64,000 bases of DNA from Desulfuromonadaceae bacterium (GTDB lineage: Bacteria; Desulfobacterota; Desulfuromonadia; Geobacterales; Pseudopelobacteraceae), in contig JAQTZV010000007.1 in NCBI GenBank assembly GCA_028687585.1, positions 153,882-217,881 on the forward strand, read 5' to 3'. The position numbers and the translations under genes were made by a program. The notes beneath the pieces were generated by a model. That model searched no databases. It saw nothing but the letters and a program-made list of their open reading frames with translations, and was not told the origin of the DNA. Positions within the stretch are counted from its first letter, which is position 1, and the number at the start of each line of letters is the position of its first letter. Positions 23,926-32,226 of the stretch are shown here, in pieces.

Positions 23926-25880
23926 GCCCCCACACTGCAAATCAGGCGACAAGCTGCACGCCGGACGTCTCTGCTTCCTGCCCGGAAGTTGCTGCGTTGC
24001 GTTGTCTGCCGCTTGAGCTGGAAAAGCAGATCGAAGATTTGCGCTCTGCCAATCGGGAGTTGGAGGCATCACGGAATAAATATGCTCTGCTGTACGATTG
24101 TGCCCCCGTCGGCTATTTTACCTTTGACCGTAACGGGGTAATCAAAAGCGCCAATCTGACCGGCGCCGCCCTGCTGGGACATGACCGTACTGCCCTGACC
24201 AATCAGCATTTCCGGCATTATGTTGCTGCCGAAGATCGTTTCATGTTCGTAGATTTTCTCCGGATGGTCTTTCTGGGGAGCAACAAAATGACCTGCAGAG
24301 TGAAGCTCTCAGTTAACGGCCGGCCGCCGCTGCATGTCCGGATAGAGGCGATGGCAGCAGGGATAGGTGATGAGTGTCACGCTGCGATGCTGGATATTAC
24401 GGAACGAAAACAGTGGGAGGAGTACCTGCGGGAAAGTGAATACAATCTCTCCAAGGCGCAATCAATGTCGCATGTCGGCTCGTGGCGTTCTGATCCTCTG
24501 ACCGGTGAGCTACGCGTTTCTGACGAATTGCTCCGGATCATGAATCTCAGCCGTGAGGAGACCACACCGGAAGTCTTGACGAGTTTGATCCATCCGGAGG
24601 ACCGGGAGTCGGTTATGGCCCGCCTCCAGCAAGGAACCGAACAGGGCGTCAGCTACGAGATAGAACACCGGCTACTGTTGAAAGACGGCACCTCCAAATG
24701 GGTCTATTCAATTGTCGAACCGTCGGTAAATATCGCCCGTCAGGTCATCAAGCTGTATGGTACGACGCAGGACATAACCGAACGCAAACAAGGCGAGGTC
24801 CGGCTGCGCAACAAAAAAAATGAATTGCAGGCAATTTTTGATTCGGTCAACGATGGCGTCATCGTCTTTGACCATACCGGTTCGGTACAGCACTTTAATC
24901 ATATCTGCCCGCAGTTTTTTCCTGAGGACGTTCTTTCCGGAGCGGGGTGCAGGGATCTGTTCCACCCTGATACCGACTGTTCTCCGCAAATATGCCCGGT
25001 TGAACAGGCTCTGCGCGGTGAACGTGTGGAGACTTCCATGGTTTCTGTTCGGGAAGGTCACAACACCCGTTATATTGATATCACCGCCAACCCGATCAAG
25101 GATGAGTTTGGCGAAAAAACCAGGGCGCTCCTCTTTTTGCGGGATGTAACACAGAAAAGAGTGCACGAAATGCAGTTGATTCAGACGGAGAAAATGTCGA
25201 GCATCGGTGTTCTTGCCACCGGAATAGCCCACGAAATCAACAATCCGCTCACCTCGGTAGCGGGGTATGCCGAAGCGCTGCTGCGTCGCTTCCGTGACGA
25301 ACCTGCGATGATTGAGGACAGCAGACTGGAGGTCTTTCCGAAATACCTTGAGGTTATCGTACGGGAGGCACACCACTGTAAGGGCATTATCGGCAGTCTG
25401 CTCAATTTCGGCAGGAAATCTGACGGCATGCTCGGCACCGTTAATATCAATGGTCTGCTTCTGGAAATTATTGATCTTGTGCAGCACCAGCCAAGCTACG
25501 CCGAGATCGAGATCATTTCAGATCTGCTCGAACATATGCCCGCCATACTCGGGGACTCATCAGGCCTGCGCCAGGTTTTCATGAATCTGATGATAAACGC
25601 CTGCCACGCGGTCCATGATGGCGGTAAGATTACCGTGTCGACGTCATATTCGGAGGACGACCGGGTCTTGCTCGTTCAGATCCGTGATACCGGTTGCGGA
25701 ATTACGCATGATGTAATCGACCGCATCTGGGATCCGTTTTTCACCACCAAGGAGGTCGGTGAGGGTGTCGGTCTTGGTCTGGCCCTGACCTACAATATCG
25801 TCAAGCGTCATGGCGGTGAGATCACGGTGGAAAGCCATGTCGGCTCCGGTTCAACGTTCACCATTCTGCTCCCGGCCTGA
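23922..25880 (+). CDS. Multi-PAS sensor histidine kinase, paralogue of the 13125 kinase
   Basis: The 652-residue soluble kinase has a coiled start, three PAS domains (about 45-160, 165-290, 295-410), HisKA with His437 in GIAHEINNPLTSVAGY and a HATPase (RDTGCGIT, GEGVGLGLA). The third PAS to the end matches the kinase at 13125 closely, including the Cys pattern HICP...GCRDLFHP...CPVE. It has no adjacent regulator of its own, so it may feed the same NtrC-type activator at 14330. Two extra PAS domains give it further inputs. It is coupled to gldA by ATGA. Confidence 0.88.
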   Translation: MSPHTANQATSCTPDVSASCPEVAALRCLPLELEKQIEDLRSANRELEASRNKYALLYDCAPVGYFTFDRNGVIKSANLTGAALLGHDRTALTNQHFRHYVAAEDRFMFVDFLRMVFLGSNKMTCRVKLSVNGRPPLHVRIEAMAAGIGDECHAAMLDITERKQWEEYLRESEYNLSKAQSMSHVGSWRSDPLTGELRVSDELLRIMNLSREETTPEVLTSLIHPEDRESVMARLQQGTEQGVSYEIEHRLLLKDGTSKWVYSIVEPSVNIARQVIKLYGTTQDITERKQGEVRLRNKKNELQAIFDSVNDGVIVFDHTGSVQHFNHICPQFFPEDVLSGAGCRDLFHPDTDCSPQICPVEQALRGERVETSMVSVREGHNTRYIDITANPIKDEFGEKTRALLFLRDVTQKRVHEMQLIQTEKMSSIGVLATGIAHEINNPLTSVAGYAEALLRRFRDEPAMIEDSRLEVFPKYLEVIVREAHHCKGIIGSLLNFGRKSDGMLGTVNINGLLLEIIDLVQHQPSYAEIEIISDLLEHMPAILGDSSGLRQVFMNLMINACHAVHDGGKITVSTSYSEDDRVLLVQIRDTGCGITHDVIDRIWDPFFTTKEVGEGVGLGLALTYNIVKRHGGEITVESHVGSGSTFTILLPA

Positions 25881-25895
25881 CCCGACTAACCGACA

Positions 25896-26756
25896 ATGCC
25901 TGTCTATCCTGATCTCATAAATATTCCCTTCAATAACATCTTCATAAAGGATCTGTTTGTTCCCGGAGTGCCGCACTATGCATCGGAGCGGCTGGAACCG
26001 GGATACTGGGCAATCATCCAGGGCAACAACATACTGCTCCTGAGCGGAGCCGTCAGACCGGAGCTCCCCTTCGGCGCGCTTCCCGACTGGCTGACACCTT
26101 CAGAAGAACCACTCGAGATCGGTTTGTGGCGCGGACGTCCTCTGCGGATCTTCCCGGTTGACAAAGAGTTCACTCTCCAGCCACCATTTGTTGCTGAGGC
26201 GCTCAATGCCGTGGTACAGACAATTGATAATGCCACGCTTGGCATCGGCGGAGTTGCCCGGCAGATTTTGCACTGGGAGCTGCAGAGCCGTTTCTGTTCG
26301 CTCTGCGGCGGCAGAACCAATCCGTTTTCCCGTGAATGGGGCAGGCAATGCTCACTATGCAACGCCAAACAGTTCCCGAAAATATCTCCCTGTGCAATAG
26401 TTCTGGTCAGGCGTGACGATGAAGTGCTGCTGGTAAGAAATTCTGCATGGCCGGCCGGGCGCTACAGCCTGGCTGCAGGTTTTCTCAGTTTGGGAGAGTC
26501 TCTGGAGGAGTGTGCGGCCCGCGAGGTCCGTGAAGAAACCGGTATTGAAATATGTGAAATCACCTACGTAGGAAGCCAGAGTTGGCCGTTTCCGTCCCAG
26601 ATAATGACCGGATTTGTTGCTGCTTACGCAGGCGGAGAGCTGATCGTCGATCACAAAGAGCTTGAAGACGCCCGCTGGTTTCCGGTCTCTCAGCTTCCCA
26701 CCCTCCCGCCGACCCGAAGTATCGCCCGCAGGATGATTGACACGTTCTGTTGCTGA
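25896..26756 (+). CDS. nudC: NADH pyrophosphatase (NudC-like Nudix hydrolase)
   Basis: The 286-residue protein has a zinc ribbon (Cys134, Cys137, Cys152, Cys155), the Nudix box GESLEECAAREVREETG and, 15 residues on, SQSWPFP, the array that marks NAD(H) pyrophosphatases. It splits NADH to NMNH and AMP or removes NAD caps from RNA. It follows the kinase gene by 15 bp. Near nicotinoprotein-type dehydrogenases it could turn over damaged cofactor, an inference only. The ribosome site is weak. Confidence 0.88.
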   Translation: MPVYPDLINIPFNNIFIKDLFVPGVPHYASERLEPGYWAIIQGNNILLLSGAVRPELPFGALPDWLTPSEEPLEIGLWRGRPLRIFPVDKEFTLQPPFVAEALNAVVQTIDNATLGIGGVARQILHWELQSRFCSLCGGRTNPFSREWGRQCSLCNAKQFPKISPCAIVLVRRDDEVLLVRNSAWPAGRYSLAAGFLSLGESLEECAAREVREETGIEICEITYVGSQSWPFPSQIMTGFVAAYAGGELIVDHKELEDARWFPVSQLPTLPPTRSIARRMIDTFCC

Positions 26757-26880
26757 TTCATCCGTTTTGTCTCCCCGTCAACGCACCATTCGAAACCCCC
26801 CATATGTTTCACCGGAGACCTGGGTATGTACGCGTAATGCTGGAGAACGCGACCGGTAAGCCAGACAACCACCAGCAGGC

Positions 26881-28020
26881 TCACCGAAGATACTTATCGA
26901 GCCCCATGTGCCGGTGCAGTGCGCCGAACTCTTTCCGACCGAGCCTGACGTACTGCCGCAGATAATGAAACCCTTCAAACGGGAGCGCGTAACGCTCCAA
27001 GCCGGGCTCCGTGCAGCACTTGCATTCGGGAAATTCCAGGATGTGTCGACGGAAACTGGCGGCCTCGCCGGAGCGCAGTAATTCCTCCAGCGGCGTATCC
27101 TTCACGTTCCCCACAAGGTGGTCGATGATCGGGCAGGGGAAGAACTCACCGGTACTCCGGATAAAGAAATAATTGAACCCCGCCGAACAGGGCTTGTTCA
27201 TCCGGCCGGTATCCAGGAAGCGGAGTAGTTCGTCACGGTAATAGTTCCACCGGAAACGGGGGGTGTTGTAAAAACGCCTGAGCTTTGCTGCTTCGTTGGC
27301 GGAAAGGGCTAACCGATCCATGCCTTCCAGATTGGCGTAGCGATTGGCGGTGAGAATGTACGGCGAGATGATAGTAAAGAGGCCGTGCGCATCGGCATAA
27401 TTGCATACATTGTCCAACTCGTCGATGTTGTAGCTGGTGACGGTGGTCTTGATTCCGAGGACGAGACTCGGAAACTTTTGTCGAAGCGCCGCAAGGCCCA
27501 TGATGGTCGCGTCAAGCTTCTCCCATCCCCCCTCGAAGTTTCGAATGCGATCGTGGGCTGTGCCCACTGCGTCGAACCCGCAGGCGAATACCAGTGTCAC
27601 GCCAGCTCCTTCCAAAGGGGCGAGCACTGCCGCCACATCTTTCAGGATCTTGTCGGTCAGGAAGCCGTTAGTCGTAATGGCTACTGAGCAGAGTCGCTTC
27701 AAGCGGGTTGCCTTTAGCCGCCCGATGCCGAGCAGAAGCTCAACGATGTCGTTTCTCAGAAACGGCTCGCCCCCGGTGACGTCAAGCTCCTTCAGTTCGG
27801 AGAGGAGTGGCGATGCCAGCATCCGCAGCCAGTCGGCCGCTTCCAGTTCCGGGGCGGTCGCCGGCATCTGCCAGATGTTGCACATGACGCACCTGCCCAT
27901 GCAACGCCGGGTGACCTCCATGCTCAGAGCCTCGGGCTTCCCCGGTAGGCCCATGGCCTTAAGGCACTGAAAACGGATTCCTCGGGCGGCAAGTATGAAT
28001 GGGATGCGATCAAACGCCAT
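26881..28020 (-). CDS. Radical SAM protein with SPASM/twitch-like C-terminus
   Basis: The 379-residue protein carries the cluster Cys40, Cys44 and Cys47 (RRCMGRCVMC), DVTGGEPF and a C-terminal Cys set (KPCSAGFNYFFIRSTGEFFPC, then FPECKCC). The family includes peptide-modifying and lipid- or tail-modifying enzymes. It faces the NudC gene convergently and stands alone, with no peptide ORF visible beside it. The substrate is unknown. It is less like MftC than like the broad YfkAB/HpnH-type group. Confidence 0.75.
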   Translation of the reverse strand: MAFDRIPFILAARGIRFQCLKAMGLPGKPEALSMEVTRRCMGRCVMCNIWQMPATAPELEAADWLRMLASPLLSELKELDVTGGEPFLRNDIVELLLGIGRLKATRLKRLCSVAITTNGFLTDKILKDVAAVLAPLEGAGVTLVFACGFDAVGTAHDRIRNFEGGWEKLDATIMGLAALRQKFPSLVLGIKTTVTSYNIDELDNVCNYADAHGLFTIISPYILTANRYANLEGMDRLALSANEAAKLRRFYNTPRFRWNYYRDELLRFLDTGRMNKPCSAGFNYFFIRSTGEFFPCPIIDHLVGNVKDTPLEELLRSGEAASFRRHILEFPECKCCTEPGLERYALPFEGFHYLRQYVRLGRKEFGALHRHMGLDKYLR

Positions 28021-28227
28021 AACGGGCCTCAGACATTGTCATGCTCAGAATTTGCAGGCAGGTACAGTACGATGGAAAACAAACGCATTGTGTAGCGGGT
28101 TATACATCAGGAATTAATTGGGATACCGGTTACCCAAGTCGGCGGGACGTAGAATATTAATAGTAATAGTAAAATTCCGACGACTATGAATCCTGATGGT
28201 ATCTGGTGGCATCATATTTCCTTTAAA

Positions 28228-28288
28228 ATCTAACGGTATGGGAGAACGCCGGCGGCTAAATCAGGCCGGTGCTTCTTCCTGGTTGGGA
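28228..28288 (-). repeat. attC-like integron recombination site (left-most)
   Basis: It starts ATCTAAC (RYYYAAC) and ends GTTGGGA (GTTRRR + A). GGGAGAACGCCGGC pairs with GCCGGTGCTTCTTCC with an extra unpaired base, as in folded attC sites. It is less perfect than the two sites at 29400 and 29917. The stretch 28021-28227 shows nothing else. Confidence 0.5.
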
Positions 28289-28314
28289 ATTTTGCTTTGA
28301 TTGCTCTTTATGCA

Positions 28315-28343
28315 TTGACTCGTATAAACAAAATGTTTATTCT
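28315..28343 (+). promoter_or_regulatory. higBA promoter with palindromic operator
   Basis: TTGACT and TATTCT are separated by 17 bp. Between and overlapping the -10 lies the perfect inverted repeat ATAAACA-AAA-TGTTTAT (28324-28340), a good site for HigA repression. The expected start is at or next to the ATG at 28350, so the toxin message may be leaderless. Confidence 0.75.
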
Positions 28344-28349
28344 TGGGCC

Positions 28350-28631
28350 ATGATCACATCGTTTGCGAATAAAGAAACTGAAAAGCTCTTTGCAACGGGA
28401 AAGTCCAAAAAACTTCCTCCGGAAATCATTACCCGTTCGATCATGCGCTTGACGCAATTGGATAGTGCACGCGAGGTTACTGATTTGCTGATTCCCCCGT
28501 CAAACCGTCTTGAAACCCTCTCTGGCGATAGGGCGGGGCAGTGGAGTCTCAGGATTAACGACCAATGGCGAATATGCTTTCGGTTTACAAACGGCGAAGC
28601 AACCGATGTTGAAATAACCGACTACCATTAA
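28350..28631 (+). CDS. higB: HigB/RelE-family toxin
   Basis: The 93-residue ribosome-dependent mRNA interferase starts MITSFANKETEKLFATGKSK, typical of HigB in host-inhibition-of-growth modules. SLRINDQWRICFRF and VEITDYH carry the usual catalytic-face residues. The long upstream extension of the frame is rejected because a promoter overlaps it. The antitoxin gene follows 11 bp later, the HigBA order with toxin first. The module lies in an integron-like cassette cluster, where toxin-antitoxin pairs are common stabilisers. Confidence 0.93.
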   Translation: MITSFANKETEKLFATGKSKKLPPEIITRSIMRLTQLDSAREVTDLLIPPSNRLETLSGDRAGQWSLRINDQWRICFRFTNGEATDVEITDYH

Positions 28632-28642
28632 GGAGAAAATTT

Positions 28643-28945
28643 ATGGCGATCAAAAACGGTCTTCCTCCCGTACATCCGGGGGTATTCCTGAAAGAAATAC
28701 TTGACGAACTCGGTGTGTCACAAAACGCTTTTGCACATGCGATTGGCGTTTCACCGATGCGCATATCTCATGTTGTCAAGGGTTCGCGTCCTGTTACGGC
28801 TGAACTGGCGGTTCTTTTCGGCAAGGTATTTGGCCAGACGCCGACCTACTGGATGAACCTGCAAACCAGCTATGACTTGAAAACCGCCGAAAAAATGATG
28901 GTTAAGAGGATGCAGCAGGTGCAGCCACTATTACTTGCTGCGTAA
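28643..28945 (+). CDS. higA: HigA-family antitoxin, XRE-type DNA-binding protein
   Basis: The 100-residue protein has the HigA start (PPVHPGVFLKEILDELGVSQ), helix-turn-helix NAFAHAIGVSPMRISHVVKG and PTYWMNLQTSYDL. It should neutralise HigB and repress the palindromic operator at 28324-28340. AAGGAGAAAA precedes the ATG. It is convergent with the pseudogene that ends 11 bp beyond. Confidence 0.93.
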   Translation: MAIKNGLPPVHPGVFLKEILDELGVSQNAFAHAIGVSPMRISHVVKGSRPVTAELAVLFGKVFGQTPTYWMNLQTSYDLKTAEKMMVKRMQQVQPLLLAA

Positions 28946-28955
28946 CTGGGGTAAG

Positions 28956-29393
28956 CTACTGGTAATGGGGTGCCATTTTACCTACCCGAATTATTTCAGC
29001 GCAAAATTCTTTCCCGCCATTCGGGCATTCCTTCTGTGCTTTTTTCAAAATCTTCTGCCACCGTTCAGCCAGAACCGTCTCGCTCCAAATTCTTTTGTAA
29101 ATGAATGCCTTAAATTCTTTGTTCACTTTGGTGTACTTGAGCATTTATGGCAGTTTATTCCATTGGTTAGCCCAGAGCAGTGAAATTGCTTCATCGAATC
29201 CTTCTGCAATGCCACCATCGTCACAATGACCAAACTCTCTGAAAGCAAGGTTGACGTTCTTTCACGAGTCGAGGTAGTCCGTAACTGACTCAGCCGCATA
29301 TGCCTCCATCTGAGTACACTCTTTCGCGTTTGCCACTTGGGCCAGAACAGCAACCAACAATGTGATGAGAATCGTAGTTTTCATCTTACTCAT
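28956..29393 (-). pseudogene. Broken gene for a small exported protein (two in-frame stops)
   Basis: Reading from ATG at 29393: a signal peptide (KTTILITLLVAVLAQVANA), then ECTQMEAYAAESVTDYLDS, TGA at codon 44, FREFGHCDDGGIAEGF, TAA at codon 83, and an intact-looking tail rich in Cys and Lys to the stop at 28956. The frame never shifts, so only two point changes silenced it. The family is not recognised. It follows attC 29400-29474 as a cassette gene would. Confidence 0.65.
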
Positions 29394-29399
29394 TTCTTC

Positions 29400-29474
29400 A
29401 CCCAACGGCTCGCGCCTTTGACCCGCAACGGGGCGTTTCTCAGCCCCGGTCGGCTTCCAAGGGACTGGTTGGAC
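29400..29474 (-). repeat. attC integron recombination site
   Basis: The ends are ACCCAAC (RYYYAAC) and GTTGGAC (GTTRRRY), both exact. Inside, GGGGC / GCCCC forms the central hairpin. It lies 3 bp past the stop of the 29478-29900 gene, the normal place for a cassette attC. Confidence 0.8.
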
Positions 29475-29477
29475 GGT

Positions 29478-29900
29478 TTACATTCCACACATTCGTGAAT
29501 ATGTCACGACCGACGAGACGACGACAGACTCTTTAGTAAATTTAGCCCCAAGTGTTTTCGTCAAATCTTCATTTTCCGAATCGGGAAAACCAAGTTGAAT
29601 CTCATTGGATGAGTCTTGGGGATATAAAGCCGCCCAAAACCTGAATCCTCGTTTGATTGCCAAATCGGTGTAGGCGCACATCATCCACCGAGATGCTGCC
29701 GCTGATCTGTCTTGGAAGCCGGGGATTATGAGCGTCGAAATCCTCGGTTCTCTTTTGATTTCAGTAACCGAAAAGTCGAACTCAGTGATTCCCATTTCTC
29801 TGGAGCTTACGGAATACAGGTGTTCTCCAGCAAATACCGTATTTACTTGGGCTAATGCAATTGTCAGCAACAGAATAGCAATGATATTTTTGTTTTTCAT
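29478..29900 (-). CDS. Small exported protein, cassette gene, unknown function
   Basis: The 140-residue precursor has signal peptide NIIAILLLTIALAQVNTVFA. The mature part (EHLYSVSSREMGITEFDFSV) has no recognised domain and two Cys (MMCAYTD, SRMCGM). AAGGAAAA precedes the ATG. attC-like sites flank it at both ends, so it is a single-gene integron cassette, typical of hypothetical secreted proteins in such arrays. Confidence 0.6.
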   Translation of the reverse strand: MKNKNIIAILLLTIALAQVNTVFAGEHLYSVSSREMGITEFDFSVTEIKREPRISTLIIPGFQDRSAAASRWMMCAYTDLAIKRGFRFWAALYPQDSSNEIQLGFPDSENEDLTKTLGAKFTKESVVVSSVVTYSRMCGM

Positions 29901-29916
29901 TTCTGTTTTCCTTGTT

Positions 29917-29985
29917 ATCCAACGGGGCTGCGCTTGACCTGCCGGGCGGTTTTATGCCCGGTCATGGTCTGAGCGCGTGTTAGGA
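29917..29985 (-). repeat. attC integron recombination site
   Basis: The ends are ATCCAAC (RYYYAAC) and GTTAGGA (GTTRRR + A). The inner hairpin GCCGGGC / GCCCGG is clear. It overlaps the stop codon of the 29980-30573 gene, as is common in gene cassettes. Confidence 0.75.
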
Positions 29986-30573
29986 ACCCTTACCGTTAAA
30001 ACCACACTTAGCCAATTCGACGGCAAGAGCTTCAATGGCTTGTTTACGGCCTGCTTCCTTCTCTTCTTCTGAAGGCCGATCATCTGGTTTTATTGGTGGA
30101 CGCTCTGCCTTCACAGTAAGAGCGTGAAGCTTACCGAGAATGCCGCTAGCAGCTGCCGTAAAGTGGCCTCGGGGTGGTCCTTCTGGCTCGTGGCATGAGA
30201 ACCCTAGATTGTGGCAGCGGTCGGCGATTGACCGAGTTTCGAAGGAGATAATGGTGGCGTCATGCGCAAAATCATTTCGTATCTTTCGAATTGTGTCGAG
30301 GTCGCGTCTGCACTGATCTGAGATTATGCCCAAGAAATAAGCCAGCTTTATTTTTGCTGAGAAAGAAGACAATGGAGCAGTACCTTCAAAAAGCTCTCCT
30401 TCTGCCTTTCTGCCCTCTACGAAAGATGCCTTTAGTAACGCTTCAAGTGCAGTATCAAGATAGGCCGCAGCAAATAAGGCACATCCTCGATCAGACTCTT
30501 CTCTGAGAGCTCGACGAACAATTTTAAACTCCTCATACTGTTTGCGAATTGCTTCGGGTATTTCGATTGTCAT
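29980..30573 (-). CDS. MltR-like protein, cassette gene
   Basis: The 197-residue helical protein contains REESDRGCALFAAAYLDTALEAL, SFSAKIKLAYFLG and IRKIRNDFAHD, features of the MltR (mannitol operon repressor)/DUF4145-like group. An ATG at 30573 with AGGA upstream is preferred to the GTG at 30600. Its stop lies inside attC 29917-29985. Relatives in mobile regions lack proven functions; a regulatory or stress role is possible. Three 20-bp repeats lie upstream. Confidence 0.65.
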   Translation of the reverse strand: MTIEIPEAIRKQYEEFKIVRRALREESDRGCALFAAAYLDTALEALLKASFVEGRKAEGELFEGTAPLSSFSAKIKLAYFLGIISDQCRRDLDTIRKIRNDFAHDATIISFETRSIADRCHNLGFSCHEPEGPPRGHFTAAASGILGKLHALTVKAERPPIKPDDRPSEEEKEAGRKQAIEALAVELAKCGFNGKGS

Positions 30574-30609
30574 TTTGTAGTTTCCTAACTCGTAGATCAC
30601 CGGTTTCCG

Positions 30610-30668
30610 TATATAGGTAACTTGCTGCCTATATAGGAAGCTTGTTGCTTATATAAGATGCTTTTGCC
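30610..30668. repeat. Three tandem 20-bp repeats (TATATA-N-CTTG type)
   Basis: Units: TATATAGGTAACTTGCTGCC, TATATAGGAAGCTTGTTGCT and TATATAAGATGCTTTTGCC. They lie between the 30675 gene and the start of the MltR-like gene. They could be iteron-like regulator sites or slipped-strand repeats. Confidence 0.75.
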
Positions 30669-30674
30669 GTTTGT

Positions 30675-30947
30675 TCACCGTGCCATTATCCTTGATTCGA
30701 GTTCAGTTCCGCGAATCAATCCATACGGCACAAACCACATTTTTATCTGCGAATCCCATCTGGCACGCATGTTACGCAACTGCTCACGCAATTCAACTTC
30801 TTCGTACGCAACCAAAACCGGGATAATGTCGTTATCCTGGAACCGAGGCATATAAAGCGGTCTTTCGTCAACGATCAACTCAACCGTTTTCAGCTTTACC
30901 CTGCGGGCCTCGTCATAACGATACCGCACGCAAAGCAGGGCATCCAC
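30675..30947 (-). CDS. Conserved small hypothetical protein, possibly 5'-truncated
   Basis: About 90 residues from a GTG at 30947. It contains RYRYDEARRVKLKTVELIVDE and RWDSQIKMWFVPYGLIRGT, a pattern seen in small hypothetical proteins of mobile regions. The frame stays open upstream (AHLYSVVDALL) without a start before a stop, so the N-terminus may be lost. The function is unknown. There is no attC between it and the MltR-like gene. Confidence 0.5.
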   Translation of the reverse strand: MDALLCVRYRYDEARRVKLKTVELIVDERPLYMPRFQDNDIIPVLVAYEEVELREQLRNMRARWDSQIKMWFVPYGLIRGTELESRIMAR

Positions 30948-31044
30948 AACCGAATAAAGATGAGCATTTCTTAAAATAAAAAATCAAATTTCGTATACCT
31001 GTCAAACATGCCAAAAGCAACTGAATAAACTGGAAATTCGCGCT

Positions 31045-32226
31045 TTATTTCACTGCCGAATGGTTTCGGAAGAAGAGGTAGGCAAGCGGAGGGAGCACCA
31101 CCAGGAATCCGAGCAGCAGGTACAGAAACGCCTGCCTGACTCCGCCCCGATCAGCCAGCACTCCGACCAGTGGACCGGTGCTGACAAACAGCACCCGGAA
31201 ACAGAGGGACTGCAGCGACAGAATACCGGCCCGGTTTGCGGACGGGCACTCCTTTTGCGTCAGGTTGAGCATCATCGGCCCGCGCAGCCCCCGCATGCTT
31301 GTCAGCAGGTAATAGAAGAGAAAACCCGACACTCCGCCGACCAACCCCAAGCCCAGATACCCCACGAATATCAGAACCAGAAACAGCAGCACCATGAAGC
31401 GCTCACCCAGAAAACCATTGGCACGATGACTGGTCAGGGAGAAAAAGGCAACGGTCAGGTTGGCGCCGCACCAGACCGGGCCGAACCAGGTCAGCGGCAC
31501 CCCCGCGTGCTGCATATACGGCTGGATCAGCCAGACCGGATAGAATGAGGCGATGCCGAGCACCGTGTTGAGCAGAATGGTGTAGCGAAGGTTCTTGTTC
31601 TCCGCGAAGGCATAGCGTGCGATACGCCATGCCTCGGCAAGATGTCCCGGATGCGGGGTAATTTCCCTCGGCGGTTCAACCATGAAGCGGGTGAGCAGCA
31701 GTGCCAGAAACCAGACGCCGATCTGCAGGATAAACGGCAGCAGTGGCGCGTAAGCGTAGAGCACGCCGGCAAAGATCGCTCCCAGCGCCTCACCCACTTG
31801 AGCATAGCCGCCCATGCGCCCCTGATGTCGTTCGTACTGGAGTTCGGCGCCTTCCTGTTTGAGCGATTCATACAGCAGAGCACTGTCAGAACCGCTGATG
31901 AAGGCCAGGGATGTGCCGAGCAGAATCTCGGCGGCCATGACATGCGTAAACGAAGTTGCCACGGTATAGATTCCCCAGCCGATCAGGCCGAGCAGAGAGG
32001 CCAGGGTGAGGGAAACTCGGTAGCCGATCCTGTCGCTGATGTAGCCGCTCGGATATTCCATCACCACCATTGAGATAGAGAGTATTCCCTGCAGCAGCAG
32101 GATCTGCGTCAGCGACAGGCCGATGTGATCTTTCCAGAACAGGGTGATGATCGCCATCGGGAAAAGCGTCATCTGCAGGAAGGAAAAGGCGTAGAGCTTT
32201 CTGATATTTGAGCGGGCGGTTTTCAT
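31045..32226 (-). CDS. MFS transporter
   Basis: The 393-residue inner-membrane protein has about 12 hydrophobic segments. The loop after segment 2 reads SGYISDRIGYRVSLT, the MFS gating motif. It probably exports drugs or small metabolites. It stands alone between the cassette cluster and a divergent IclR-type regulator gene, which may control it. The substrate is unknown. The minus-strand ATG at 32226 is in-frame with the first segment. Confidence 0.82.
   Translation of the reverse strand: MKTARSNIRKLYAFSFLQMTLFPMAIITLFWKDHIGLSLTQILLLQGILSISMVVMEYPSGYISDRIGYRVSLTLASLLGLIGWGIYTVATSFTHVMAAEILLGTSLAFISGSDSALLYESLKQEGAELQYERHQGRMGGYAQVGEALGAIFAGVLYAYAPLLPFILQIGVWFLALLLTRFMVEPPREITPHPGHLAEAWRIARYAFAENKNLRYTILLNTVLGIASFYPVWLIQPYMQHAGVPLTWFGPVWCGANLTVAFFSLTSHRANGFLGERFMVLLFLVLIFVGYLGLGLVGGVSGFLFYYLLTSMRGLRGPMMLNLTQKECPSANRAGILSLQSLCFRVLFVSTGPLVGVLADRGGVRQAFLYLLLGFLVVLPPLAYLFFRNHSAVK

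Noticed and set aside
29262..29264. TGA at codon 44 as a selenocysteine codon
   Set aside because: A TAA interrupts the same frame 39 codons later and no SECIS-like hairpin was apparent, so a pseudogene is simpler.
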